A DNA stretch of 64,000 nt from Enhygromyxa salina (lineage in GTDB: Bacteria; Myxococcota_A; Polyangia; Nannocystales; Nannocystaceae): positions 1 through 64,000 of the forward strand of contig NZ_JMCC02000014.1 of the NCBI RefSeq assembly GCF_000737335.2, in the 5' to 3' direction. The notes under the pieces were generated by a model, which saw only the letters and a list, made by a program, of their open reading frames with translations, searched no databases and had not been told where the DNA came from. Of the stretch, positions 50,484-59,248 are shown piece by piece (the first letter of the stretch is position 1; each line of letters opens with the position of its first letter). Position numbers and translations under genes: made by a program.

Positions 50484-52280
50484 TCAGGCCCGCCAGATCT
50501 TGTCGATGATCAGCTGGACGCGGTCGTTGCCCCGGTAGCTGTTGCGCGAGGGGGTAAACAGGCAGCCGACCGTGTCCCCTCGCCCGACCTCGAACTCGGC
50601 CTTGCGAAACGCGATCGCGTCGCGTTGGTGCCGACCTTGGCGGAGCGTGAGCGCGAGGTGGCGCTCTTTGAGCACGCGAAGTCCAACCACCGTCGCCCCC
50701 GCGCACAGGTAGCGCGGGCGGGCGAAGCCGACCCCAAACGGACCGAGCGACTCGATCGCGCCGATCAAGCCGAGATCGATGTCCTCGAGGGCGAGCTCAC
50801 CATCGTGGTCATCATGGGGATCGCTGCCGGCGTCTTCGCCGAGCTGGGCGGCACAGGCCCGATCAAATTGTTCGGTCAGCTCGGGGATCGCCGACGCGTC
50901 GAGGCTGACCCCAGCGGCCGCCTTGTGGCCGCCAAACCGGCGCAGCAGCCCCGCGCATGCCTCGAGCGCCGCGCGGACGTCGACCCCGCCAGCGCTGCGG
51001 GCCGAGCCGCGGGCCTCGCCGCTGCCTGGATCAACGCCGATCACCAAGGTTGGTCGGGCGAAGCGCTCGACGATCCCCGCGGCCGCGATGCCGACGATCC
51101 CCGGCGCCCAGTTCTCGCGCGCGACCACGATTCCGCTGCGCCTGGGTGTCTTGGGATCTTCCGCGAGCAGCTCGAGCGCCTCGGCGACGATCCGCTCTTG
51201 CAGATCCCGGCGCTGGCTGTTGAACATCTCGACCTTGGCGGCGAGCGCCTGGGCCTCGGCACCCGAGCGCGCGCGCAACAGCTCGAGCGAAGGTTCCGCG
51301 CTGCCCAGCCTGCCTGGCGCGTTGAGCCGCGGGCCAAGCATGAACCCGAGGTGCCCCTCGTCGACGCTGACCTCGGCCTCGACCCGGGCCCGACGCAGCA
51401 GCTCGCGCACGCCCGGCCGCTGGCGTTGGCCAAGCACCTCGAGACCCGCGCGCACCAGCACCCGGTTGTCACCGACCAGCGGCATCATGTCGCACACGGT
51501 CCCGAGCGCGACGAGGTCCAACCACGCCCGCGGGTCCGGCAGGTTGGCGCGGCTCGAGGGCTCGGCCTTCGCCAGCGCCGAGCGCATGCCCGCCGCCAGA
51601 TAGAACCCGACACCGGCGCTGCACAGCCCCTTGAAGGGAAACCCGCAGCCGGCCTGGTGCGGATTGATCAGCGCGGTCGCGGGCGGCATCGTCGTTGGGA
51701 CGTGGTGGTGATCGATGACGATCGTTGGCACGTCGCGCGCCTGCAACCACGCGAGCGCCTCGTGATCGGACGTCCCGCAGTCGCCGGTCAGGACCAAGTC
51801 GACGCCCGCTTCGTGCAGCGCCTGCGCGGGCTCGAGGCCAAACCCGTAGCCGCCCTCGCGGCTTGCTACCTTGGGGACGATCTCGACGCCCAGGCACTCG
51901 AGAAAGGTCGTCAAGATCGTGGTGGTCGTGACGCCATCCACGTCGTAATCGCCAAACATGCCGACCCGCCAGCCGCGGCGGCGGGCGGTCAGCAACAGCT
52001 CGACGGCCTGCGCGAAGCCGGCCATCTCGGTTGGCAGCGAGAGGTCGCGCAGCCGCGGCGCGAGGAAGCCACGCTGCTGCTCGAGTGACACCACGCCGCG
52101 CCCGACCATGAGCCCGACGACCACCGGGTGGACCCCCAGCGCCTCCGCTCGCTCGCGCAGCTCGGCCGCGCTGTACGCGGCGAGCGTCCCCCGCAAGCGC
52201 ACGCGCGCTGGCTCGCCGAGCGCCCACGCCCGTGGCTCGGCGTCGGCCTCATCGTCGTGCTCGGCCGCGTGCTCGTCCAT
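50484..52280 (-). CDS. recJ: Single-stranded-DNA exonuclease RecJ
   Basis: RecJ degrades single-stranded DNA 5'-3' in recombination and mismatch repair. The 598-residue protein has the DHH motifs GDYDVDGVTTT near 110, LTGDCGTSDHEAL, VIDHHHVP near 190, and GTVCDMMPLVGDNR, and the DHHA1 block RRFGGHKAAAGVSL near 450, then a C-terminal OB-like domain. Length fits. A repeat-bearing gap of 131 bp separates it from secF. Confidence 0.95.
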   Translation of the reverse strand: MDEHAAEHDDEADAEPRAWALGEPARVRLRGTLAAYSAAELRERAEALGVHPVVVGLMVGRGVVSLEQQRGFLAPRLRDLSLPTEMAGFAQAVELLLTARRRGWRVGMFGDYDVDGVTTTTILTTFLECLGVEIVPKVASREGGYGFGLEPAQALHEAGVDLVLTGDCGTSDHEALAWLQARDVPTIVIDHHHVPTTMPPATALINPHQAGCGFPFKGLCSAGVGFYLAAGMRSALAKAEPSSRANLPDPRAWLDLVALGTVCDMMPLVGDNRVLVRAGLEVLGQRQRPGVRELLRRARVEAEVSVDEGHLGFMLGPRLNAPGRLGSAEPSLELLRARSGAEAQALAAKVEMFNSQRRDLQERIVAEALELLAEDPKTPRRSGIVVARENWAPGIVGIAAAGIVERFARPTLVIGVDPGSGEARGSARSAGGVDVRAALEACAGLLRRFGGHKAAAGVSLDASAIPELTEQFDRACAAQLGEDAGSDPHDDHDGELALEDIDLGLIGAIESLGPFGVGFARPRYLCAGATVVGLRVLKERHLALTLRQGRHQRDAIAFRKAEFEVGRGDTVGCLFTPSRNSYRGNDRVQLIIDKIWRA

Positions 52281-52334
52281 GGGCTCCTAGCGATGCCCCC
52301 GAGGTGACCCAGTCGCAGCTCGGGGGCTTCCGAA

Positions 52335-52411
52335 CAGTTCGCTGCCCACGGTGAACCAGTCTAGGAAGGCGTCTGCACGGGCGAGAAGCCCTCGCCCGAG
52401 CTGAAGACAGA
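52335..52411 (+). repeat. Dispersed repeat family B, full copy
   Basis: The most complete copy: GTTCGCTGCCCACGG, TGAACCAGTCTAGGAAGG, CGTCTGCACG, the hairpin GGGCGAG-AAGCC-CTCGCCC at 52379-52397 and GAGCTGAAGACAGAT. It ends at the secF stop codon, like the copy behind bamA. Confidence 0.88.
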
Positions 52412-54001
52412 TCAGTCTTTGGGCCGGCGGCGGCGGCGGCGAGTCTTGCGTTCACCGACGAGCTTGTCGGCGTCGGAGACCTTCACCGAGATGTCGTCGC
52501 CACCGTCGTCACCGCCAGCGTCGTCGCGGCCATCATCGTCGCCATCATCGCCGTTGGGGTTGGCTTCGACGGCCTCGGTGTCGACGACGTCAGCGTCGTC
52601 CCGACCGGCGCTGGAACCCTCGATCTGCGGACCCAGCAACGTCCCAGTGCCGCGCTCGCTGTCCTTGTCGGCCGTGATCAGGTGGCCCTTGCCCTTGTAC
52701 ATCCTCTCGTTGATCCACAAGAACACGGGCGAGGCCACGAACAGCGAGGAGTAGGTCCCGGCGATCAGGCCCACGAACAGCGCGAACGCGAAGTCCTTGA
52801 TCTGCCCGCTGCCCAGGATCCAGGTCGAGAGCACCACGATCAGGGTTGTCGACGAGGTCAGGATCGTGCGGCTGAGGGTCTCGTTCAGCGCGGAGTTGGT
52901 CGTCTCGCGGATCGGCACGTCGCGGTTGAGCGCGATGCGCTCGCGCACCCGGTCGAACACGACGATCGTGTCGTTGATCGAGTAGCCGATGATCGTGAGG
53001 ACGGCGGCGATCGAGGTCAGGTTGAACTCTTTGCCGGTCAGCGCGAACGCCCCAACCACGATGATCGCGTCGTGGGCCAGCGCGACGATGCCGCCCGGCG
53101 CGAAGCGCAGGTCGAAGCGGATCATCACGAACAAGAAGATGAAGCCGATCGCGTACAGCATTGCCTGCACGCCGTCTTTCTTGAGCTGACTGCCGACCTT
53201 GGCGCCGACCGTCTCGCTCGCGACGACGGGCAGGTGCACGACGCCCTCGCCGAGCCGCTCGTTGATCGTGTTGGCGATGTCGTTGCCAACGCCGACGAGC
53301 GCGAACTCGACCGGAAATTCGTTGGGCTTGCCGGTTCCGGCCGAGGCCGTGCCGTGACAACCAGACGCCCCCATCAGCCGCTCGATGTCCGGGTAGCTTG
53401 GCTGGGCCGTGAACTTCATGAAGATCTTCGAGCTCTCGTTTGGATGCACGAAGCCATCGTCTTTGGGTGAGAGCTGCGTGCCCTCGAGCCCAACGAGCGC
53501 GTCGCGGCAGACCTCGAGCTCCGCCTCGGTGATCGCCACGACCTCTTTGACGCGGATCAGCACCTCGTTCTCGGCGTCTGGCACCGCGACGACGGAGCTG
53601 CCCGAGTAGCCTTCTTCGTCGAGCAGCGCGCGCAGATCCTCGATGTCCACATCTTGGGTGAGCGCGAGCCGAACCGAGGATCCGCCCTGGAAGTCGATGC
53701 CGAAGTTGAGCGCGCTGCCGCTGGACACGGTGTTGAACACCATCGTGCCAAGCGCGAGCAGCACCAGGACCAGCGAGATCATCAGGCCGACCTTGGTCCG
53801 ACCGACGAAGTCGATGTGGGTGTCTTCGGGGATCAGCTGGAAAAATTTGAGCTTGCTCGGATCCGTTGGCGGAACGCGGCCGGAGCCCTCGCCGGAGCCG
53901 GAGCCGGAGCCGGAGCCAGAGCTAGAGCCGCGGCCGCGGCGGCGACGACGGGACTCACTGGTGGCGCCCTCGGGGGTGGTTTGATCGTTTTCGTTGGCCA
54001 T
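52412..54001 (-). CDS. secF: Protein translocase subunit SecF
   Basis: SecF with SecD uses the proton gradient to finish protein export. The 529-residue protein begins with a basic tail containing a Gly-Ser repeat, has NFGIDFQGGSSVRL in the first periplasmic part and six membrane helices, with GYSINDTIVVFDRVRERI and the late SSTTLIVVLSTWILG typical. A Lys/Arg/Asp-rich C-terminal extension of about 85 residues is unusual. It follows secD by 17 bp. Confidence 0.95.
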   Translation of the reverse strand: MANENDQTTPEGATSESRRRRRGRGSSSGSGSGSGSGEGSGRVPPTDPSKLKFFQLIPEDTHIDFVGRTKVGLMISLVLVLLALGTMVFNTVSSGSALNFGIDFQGGSSVRLALTQDVDIEDLRALLDEEGYSGSSVVAVPDAENEVLIRVKEVVAITEAELEVCRDALVGLEGTQLSPKDDGFVHPNESSKIFMKFTAQPSYPDIERLMGASGCHGTASAGTGKPNEFPVEFALVGVGNDIANTINERLGEGVVHLPVVASETVGAKVGSQLKKDGVQAMLYAIGFIFLFVMIRFDLRFAPGGIVALAHDAIIVVGAFALTGKEFNLTSIAAVLTIIGYSINDTIVVFDRVRERIALNRDVPIRETTNSALNETLSRTILTSSTTLIVVLSTWILGSGQIKDFAFALFVGLIAGTYSSLFVASPVFLWINERMYKGKGHLITADKDSERGTGTLLGPQIEGSSAGRDDADVVDTEAVEANPNGDDGDDDGRDDAGGDDGGDDISVKVSDADKLVGERKTRRRRRRPKD

Positions 54002-54018
54002 GTTGATGCCCCCCTTTC

Positions 54019-56181
54019 TCAGATCGAGACACGGTCAAAGCCGCGTCGGTTGGCCTGCCAGTCGAAGAACACCCGGGTCGCAAACACCCCAGTGAAGATT
54101 GAAGTTGCGATGCCGATCAGCAGCGTGATCGCAAACCCGCGAATCGGGCCTGAGCCGTACTGCCACAGCACCAACCCGGCGATCGCCGTGGTCAGCTGCG
54201 AGTCCAAGATGGTCGTGAACGCGCGGTCGTAGCCGGCCTCGATCGCCGCGCGGGCGGTGAAGCCCTCGCGCAGGAACTCGCGCACACGTTCGAAGATGAT
54301 CACGTTGGCGTCTACCGCCATGCCGATCGTGAGCACGATCCCAGCGATGCCGGGCAGCGTGAGCGTGGCCCCAAACAAGGCCATGAACGCCAGCACCAGC
54401 ACCATGTTCATGACCAGCGCGAACACGGCGATCGTGCCCGCGACCCGGTAGTAGATCGCCATGAACACGATCACCAACCCAAGCCCGACCAGGAACGCCT
54501 TGAACCCGCGGGTGACCGAGTCCTTGCCAAGATCAGCGCCAACTCGGATCTCGAATTCCTTGTTGAGCCGGGCCGGCAACGAGCCGCTCTTGAGCACCTT
54601 GACCAGGTCGTTGGCCTGCTGCCGAAGCGTGTCGCCCGCCTGTGATCCCAGGGTGATGACGACGTTGCCGTTGGGGATCCGCTCGTTGAAGAGCGGATCC
54701 GAGACGACCATGTCGTCCATGATGATCGCCATCTTGCGGCCAACGTTGTCGCCGCTCATGCGATCGAAGTCGCGGGCGCCGATCTTGTCGAAGCTGACCT
54801 CGACCTGCGGCGTGCCCGTGTCCGCCTTGTAGCCGACGTTGGCGGTCGTGATCCGATCACCGGTGATGTCGGCGCGGGCCCGGATGATGTGGGTGCGCCA
54901 CAGCTGGACGGGCTCCTCGTTGCGACGCACGGGCCACGGCTGCTTGCCGTAGGCGACCTTGTGGGTGCTGGGGATCCGCCACTCGGGGGGCAGGCTGTTG
55001 AAGAAGCGCTCGAGCGTCTCGCGTTCCAGCGCGTAGAACGCGACCGGCCCCTTGACGAGCGGCGCGCCCTTCTCTGGCTTGCCGTAGTCGTCCTCGATCG
55101 CAACCGAGATCCCCATGCCCGAGGTGACGAAGCCAGCGTCGAACAGCGCGCGCAGGTAGGGCTTGCCGGTGTCTCGAAACAGGAGCTCGTCGTCGACCAT
55201 GTGCATCTCGAGCACCGCGGCGCGCTCGATGATCTTGAGCAGGCGCCGGAAGTCGGACGAGCTGTCGAGCACTTCGTCGCGCGCGCCCTCGGTCAACGAG
55301 ATCGTGACCGACTCGGGATCGGGGGCGGCGCCGGGATCCGGCGGGAGGATCACGACCTCCTCGCCCAGCCGATCGTCGAAGATCAGCGTGGAGCCGTCCT
55401 CTTGCGGGATCAGCTTGTCGGCGCCGAAGGTCTGCTCGATCACGGCGCGGGCGTCCTGGCCCGGCACCCGCATGTCGATCGCGCCCGGGTCATCCCGGTT
55501 CTCGATGCCCTGGACCTGCACGCCGCCGTTGGCCGTCAACAGGGTCATCATTTGGTTGGCGGCCTCGTTGGCGGCCGCGCGGAGCTCGGTCGCGGTGTCG
55601 CTGACGCCGGGCAGCTCGATCACGACCTGCCGGTTCTTTGGATAGATGTTGGGCTCGGCCACGCCGACCGCGTCGACGCGGCGCCGCACGGTGTCGATTG
55701 CCTGACCGACGACGGCCTTTTGGGCCTCCTCGATCACCGAGTCCGGCACGGTCATGCGGATCACGCCCTGCGCCTCGAGATCGGCGTCATCGGCCCGCTC
55801 GAGGTAGCCAGCGACGACGGCCATGACGTCTTCGGTCGCGAGCTTGATGTCCTCGGGGTTCTCAAACCGGACCAGCAGCGCGTTCTTGCCCTCGCGCTCG
55901 GTCGTGACGACGACGTCTTTCTTGTCCTTGAAGGCCGACTCGAGCTCGCCTCCCATCTGATCGAGCTTGTTCTCGAGCGCCTCGTCGACCGCGACGGAGT
56001 ACTCGAGGTGCAGACCACCCTGGAGATCCAGACCCAGCTTGAACTGCCGGGTGAAGGTGTCGGTGATCCACGTCGGGAGCTCGAACTTGGCGATCTGCGC
56101 GAACGAGGGCAGCACCGAGAGCGTCGCCACGGTCAGCAGCAACACGAGGAACAACGCCTTGATCTTGACGAAGCGGCGCAT
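54019..56181 (-). CDS. secD: Protein translocase subunit SecD
   Basis: The 720-residue SecD has an N-terminal helix, LGLDLQGGLHLEYSV near 50, the large periplasmic P1 domain (about 60-500) and five C-terminal helices with GIVLTIGMAVDANVIIFERV and GYDRAFTTILDSQLTTAIAG. It is longer than the Escherichia protein because the periplasmic domain is extended. ATG 56181 lies 3 bp past the yajC stop, giving the classic yajC-secD-secF operon. Confidence 0.96.
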   Translation of the reverse strand: MRRFVKIKALFLVLLLTVATLSVLPSFAQIAKFELPTWITDTFTRQFKLGLDLQGGLHLEYSVAVDEALENKLDQMGGELESAFKDKKDVVVTTEREGKNALLVRFENPEDIKLATEDVMAVVAGYLERADDADLEAQGVIRMTVPDSVIEEAQKAVVGQAIDTVRRRVDAVGVAEPNIYPKNRQVVIELPGVSDTATELRAAANEAANQMMTLLTANGGVQVQGIENRDDPGAIDMRVPGQDARAVIEQTFGADKLIPQEDGSTLIFDDRLGEEVVILPPDPGAAPDPESVTISLTEGARDEVLDSSSDFRRLLKIIERAAVLEMHMVDDELLFRDTGKPYLRALFDAGFVTSGMGISVAIEDDYGKPEKGAPLVKGPVAFYALERETLERFFNSLPPEWRIPSTHKVAYGKQPWPVRRNEEPVQLWRTHIIRARADITGDRITTANVGYKADTGTPQVEVSFDKIGARDFDRMSGDNVGRKMAIIMDDMVVSDPLFNERIPNGNVVITLGSQAGDTLRQQANDLVKVLKSGSLPARLNKEFEIRVGADLGKDSVTRGFKAFLVGLGLVIVFMAIYYRVAGTIAVFALVMNMVLVLAFMALFGATLTLPGIAGIVLTIGMAVDANVIIFERVREFLREGFTARAAIEAGYDRAFTTILDSQLTTAIAGLVLWQYGSGPIRGFAITLLIGIATSIFTGVFATRVFFDWQANRRGFDRVSI

Positions 56182-56184
56182 GAA

Positions 56185-56646
56185 TCAGCCCGCCTTCCGT
56201 GACGCGTCGCCGCCGTCGTCGTCGTTGGCCCGGGCGCCCTTTTCGTCGTCCTTGGCCTTGGTGTCTTTGTCGTCCTTGGCCTTGTCGTCCTTGGCCTTGG
56301 CACCCTTGTCGCCCTTGTCGCCGCGATCTTTCTTGGCCTGGCTCAGCGCTGCCTCTTCGAAGTCCGCGACGTCCTTCTTGAGCACACGAACCTTGACCTT
56401 GTCGGCGATCTCCACCACCACGATGTCCTCGTCGACCCGGCTGATGCGGCCGATCAGACCACCGGTGAGGACAACTCGATCACCGCGCTTGAGCTCGGAC
56501 AACCGTTGTTTGCGCTCCTTTTCTTGCTTGCTCATTGGACGGAGCACCAAGAAATAGAAGACGCCGATCATGAGGATGAAGGGCAAGAAGTCCCCAAGGG
56601 GACCCATGGCGCCTTCGGCGAGCAGCATCGGTGTTGAAGCGAACAT
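56185..56646 (-). CDS. yajC: Sec translocon accessory protein YajC
   Basis: YajC is a small SecDF partner. The 153-residue protein has one N-terminal membrane helix (FLPFILMIGVFYFLVLRP in pattern, about 19-36) and the conserved KRGDRVVLTGGLIGRI after it. The C-terminal 50 residues are a Lys/Asp/Ala repeat tail, a lineage-specific addition. It precedes secD directly. The upstream 190 bp contain an AT-rich stretch and the 11-bp palindrome TTGCTTAGCAA at 56816-56826. Confidence 0.94.
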   Translation of the reverse strand: MFASTPMLLAEGAMGPLGDFLPFILMIGVFYFLVLRPMSKQEKERKQRLSELKRGDRVVLTGGLIGRISRVDEDIVVVEIADKVKVRVLKKDVADFEEAALSQAKKDRGDKGDKGAKAKDDKAKDDKDTKAKDDEKGARANDDDGGDASRKAG

Positions 56647-56836
56647 GGCCGGAAGTGGCTGGGAGTATCACGCGCTATCGGTCGCCATCTGACGGCCGAC
56701 ACGCGATCACCTCACGATGGCGGCCTAGTAGCAGCGCCGCCCGCCGCGGTCAATCAGGGCTCGGCGCGTCCGCTGGCCCGAGCAGCCGCCGAGCCCGCGG
56801 CCCTCGCCAAGTATATTGCTTAGCAAATTCAGATAG

Positions 56837-58102
56837 TTACCAGTCAGCATGGGCCGCGTCACCGGGCTGCGCCTGGGCCTCGAGGACCTGCTCGAGGGCG
56901 GCCGCGACGGCGGTGAAGGTGCCCGCCCGGATCGCCCGACGGAGCACGGCGACCCACTCGTGGAAGAAGTAGAGGTTGTGCATCGTGGCGAGACGCACGT
57001 AGAGCGGGTCGGTGTGGGCGTGGAGGTGGCGCAGGTACGAGCGCGAGAACCGGGCGCACACCATGCAACCGCAGCCCGGGTCGACGGGGCGATCGTCGTC
57101 CCGAAACCGACCGTTGCGGATGTTGAAGCGGCCCAAGAAGCTGATCAGCTGGCCGTTTCGAGCGTGGCGAGACGGGATCACGCAGTCGAACATGTCGACG
57201 CCGGCGCGGATCGCTGCGAGCAGATCGGCGGCGGTGCCGATGCCCATCACGTAGCGCGGCTTGTCCCGGGGCATCTGGGGAGCGATCTCCGCGAGCGTCG
57301 CGTGCATCAGCGGGATCGGCTCGCCCACGCTGAGGCCACCGAGCGCGAAGCCGTCGAAGTCGAGGGCCGACAGGGTCTCGAGGTGCTCGCGCCGCAGCGC
57401 CAGATCCGTGCCGCCCTGGACGATCGCAAAGCACAGCTGGTCCGGACGCAGGATGTCGCGCCGCATCTGCGCGGCCTCGCGGGCCCACTTGGTCGTGCGA
57501 TCCATCGCCTCGCGCACGATCGCGGCGTCGCCGTCGCCCGGGGGGCAGTGATCCAAGATCATGCAGATGTCTGGACCGATCGCGGCCTCGCCCTCGAGCA
57601 CGCTGCGGGGGCTCATGCGCGCGGGCGTCCCGTCGAAGTGGGTCCGGTAGTCGACCCCGGCGTCGTCGATCTTCTGCAGCCCGCGCAGGCTGAAGACTTG
57701 ATAGCCGCCAGAGTCGGTGAGGATCGGCCCGGGCCAGCGCATGAAGGCGTGAATGCCACCGACCTCGCGCACCCGCTCAGGCCCCGGGCGGTGGGTCAGG
57801 TGGTAGGCGTTGGCCAGCACCACCTGGGATCCGACGGCGCGCAGCTCCTCGGGCAGCACGCCTTTGACCGCCCCGTAGGTGCCCACGGGCATGAAGCACG
57901 GCGTCTCGACGGGCCCGTGACCGGTCCACAGCCGGCACGATCGCGCGGGTCCGCTTGGATCTTCGGCGACGATCTGCAGGGTGCCCGGTTGCGGATCGCC
58001 GGGCGAGCGGGGTCCCGGCTCGGCGAGGAGATCGGCGAAGGGCACGAGGCCCTCGGCGGGGTCGCAGCGGATCTGCGGGGGGTGGTCGCTCGTGGTGGTC
58101 AC
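56837..58102 (-). CDS. tgt: Queuine tRNA-ribosyltransferase
   Basis: TGT exchanges guanine 34 for preQ1 in tRNA. The 421-residue enzyme has TDSGGYQVFSLRGL with the catalytic Asp region, DICMILDHCPPG, QGGTDLALRREHLE, LGGLSVGEP and the zinc site PGCGCMVCARFSRSYLRHL. The N-terminal 40 residues are extra. GTG 58102 is the assigned start; the ribosome binding site is weak, so a later start is possible. It follows queA by 47 bp. Confidence 0.95.
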   Translation of the reverse strand: MTTTSDHPPQIRCDPAEGLVPFADLLAEPGPRSPGDPQPGTLQIVAEDPSGPARSCRLWTGHGPVETPCFMPVGTYGAVKGVLPEELRAVGSQVVLANAYHLTHRPGPERVREVGGIHAFMRWPGPILTDSGGYQVFSLRGLQKIDDAGVDYRTHFDGTPARMSPRSVLEGEAAIGPDICMILDHCPPGDGDAAIVREAMDRTTKWAREAAQMRRDILRPDQLCFAIVQGGTDLALRREHLETLSALDFDGFALGGLSVGEPIPLMHATLAEIAPQMPRDKPRYVMGIGTAADLLAAIRAGVDMFDCVIPSRHARNGQLISFLGRFNIRNGRFRDDDRPVDPGCGCMVCARFSRSYLRHLHAHTDPLYVRLATMHNLYFFHEWVAVLRRAIRAGTFTAVAAALEQVLEAQAQPGDAAHADW

Positions 58103-58149
58103 GCGCGGCCTGAAATGCCACGGATTTGCGAGGATCGCTACCGAGCGGA

Positions 58150-59205
58150 TCAGCGCTCGACGAGCATGCAGTCGCCGTAGCTATAGAAGCGATAGCCCGC
58201 GCGCACGGCCTCGGCGTAGGCCGCCAGCACGCGCTCGCGCCCGGCGAAGCTGCACACGAGCATCAGCAGGCTCGAGCGCGGCAGGTGAAAGTTGCTGAGC
58301 AGGCGGTCGACAACCAAGAACCGGTGGCCGGGGGTGATCACCAGCTCGGTCGCGCCTGCGCCCGGGATGATCCGGCCACCGTTGGCCGCGGCGACCGACT
58401 CGAGCGTCCGGGTGACCGTGGTGCCGACCGCCAGGATCGGCCGGCCCTGCGCGCGGGCGGCCTCGATCCGCGCCGCGGCCTGCTCGGTGATCTCGTAGCG
58501 CTCGGCCCCGACTTTGTGCGCGCGGACGTCTTCGGCCTCGAGCGGCAAGAAGGTGCCTGGGCCAACGTGCAGCGTGATCGCGGCGTGGTCGATGCTGGCG
58601 AGCAAGGCGTCGTCGAAGTGCAGGCCGGCCGTGGGCGCCGCGACGGATCCACGGTCGCGCGCGAACACGGTCTGGTAGCGCTCGAGATCCGCCGCCGAGG
58701 GTCCGTTGGGTCGCGAGATGTAGGGCGGCAACGGCAGCTCCCCCCCAGCTTCGAGGCCCGCGAGCAGCTCGCCCTCCACGATCTCGAGCACACACGCGCG
58801 CGAGTCGGGCTCGTTGGTTGGCCGGCCCTGATAGCGCAGCGTCAACGCGGCCCCGTCGACGTGGAGCAGCTCCCCGACCCGCAGCCGCTTGGCGCCGCGG
58901 ATCCACGCGTGCACGCGGGCGCCGGGGCCGAGCGCCGCGGGGTCGACGACGAGCAGCTCGAAGCGCTTCCCAGTGTCGCGACGGGCGTAGATCCGCGCGG
59001 GCACGACCTTCGAGTCGTTGACGACGACGAGCGGCGCGCGGCCGCGTGGATCGGCGAGCAGATCGGGCAGCGCGGACACGCCGTGGTGCTCGGGCGCGCC
59101 CGCTCGAGGGACCACCAGCATGCGCGCCGCGTTGCGCTGCGCGGGCGGCTGCTGGGCGATCTGGTCGCTGGGCAGCTCGAAGTCGAAGTCGAGAGGAGAC
59201 AGCAC
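58150..59205 (-). CDS. queA: S-adenosylmethionine:tRNA ribosyltransferase-isomerase
   Basis: QueA adds the epoxycyclopentanediol ring to preQ1-tRNA. From GTG 59205 the 351-residue protein starts SPLDFDFELPSDQIAQQP, matching family starts, and has VVNDSKVVPARI, TAGLHFDDALL, LHVGPGTFLPL and the late HLPRSSLLMLVCSFAGRE. Upstream open frame overlaps the previous gene and is noise. queA-tgt-yajC-secD-secF is a common order. Confidence 0.95.
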   Translation of the reverse strand: MLSPLDFDFELPSDQIAQQPPAQRNAARMLVVPRAGAPEHHGVSALPDLLADPRGRAPLVVVNDSKVVPARIYARRDTGKRFELLVVDPAALGPGARVHAWIRGAKRLRVGELLHVDGAALTLRYQGRPTNEPDSRACVLEIVEGELLAGLEAGGELPLPPYISRPNGPSAADLERYQTVFARDRGSVAAPTAGLHFDDALLASIDHAAITLHVGPGTFLPLEAEDVRAHKVGAERYEITEQAAARIEAARAQGRPILAVGTTVTRTLESVAAANGGRIIPGAGATELVITPGHRFLVVDRLLSNFHLPRSSLLMLVCSFAGRERVLAAYAEAVRAGYRFYSYGDCMLVER

Positions 59206-59248
59206 CGCGGCGGACCATACCCGGCGTCGACGCTTCGCACACCCAGCG

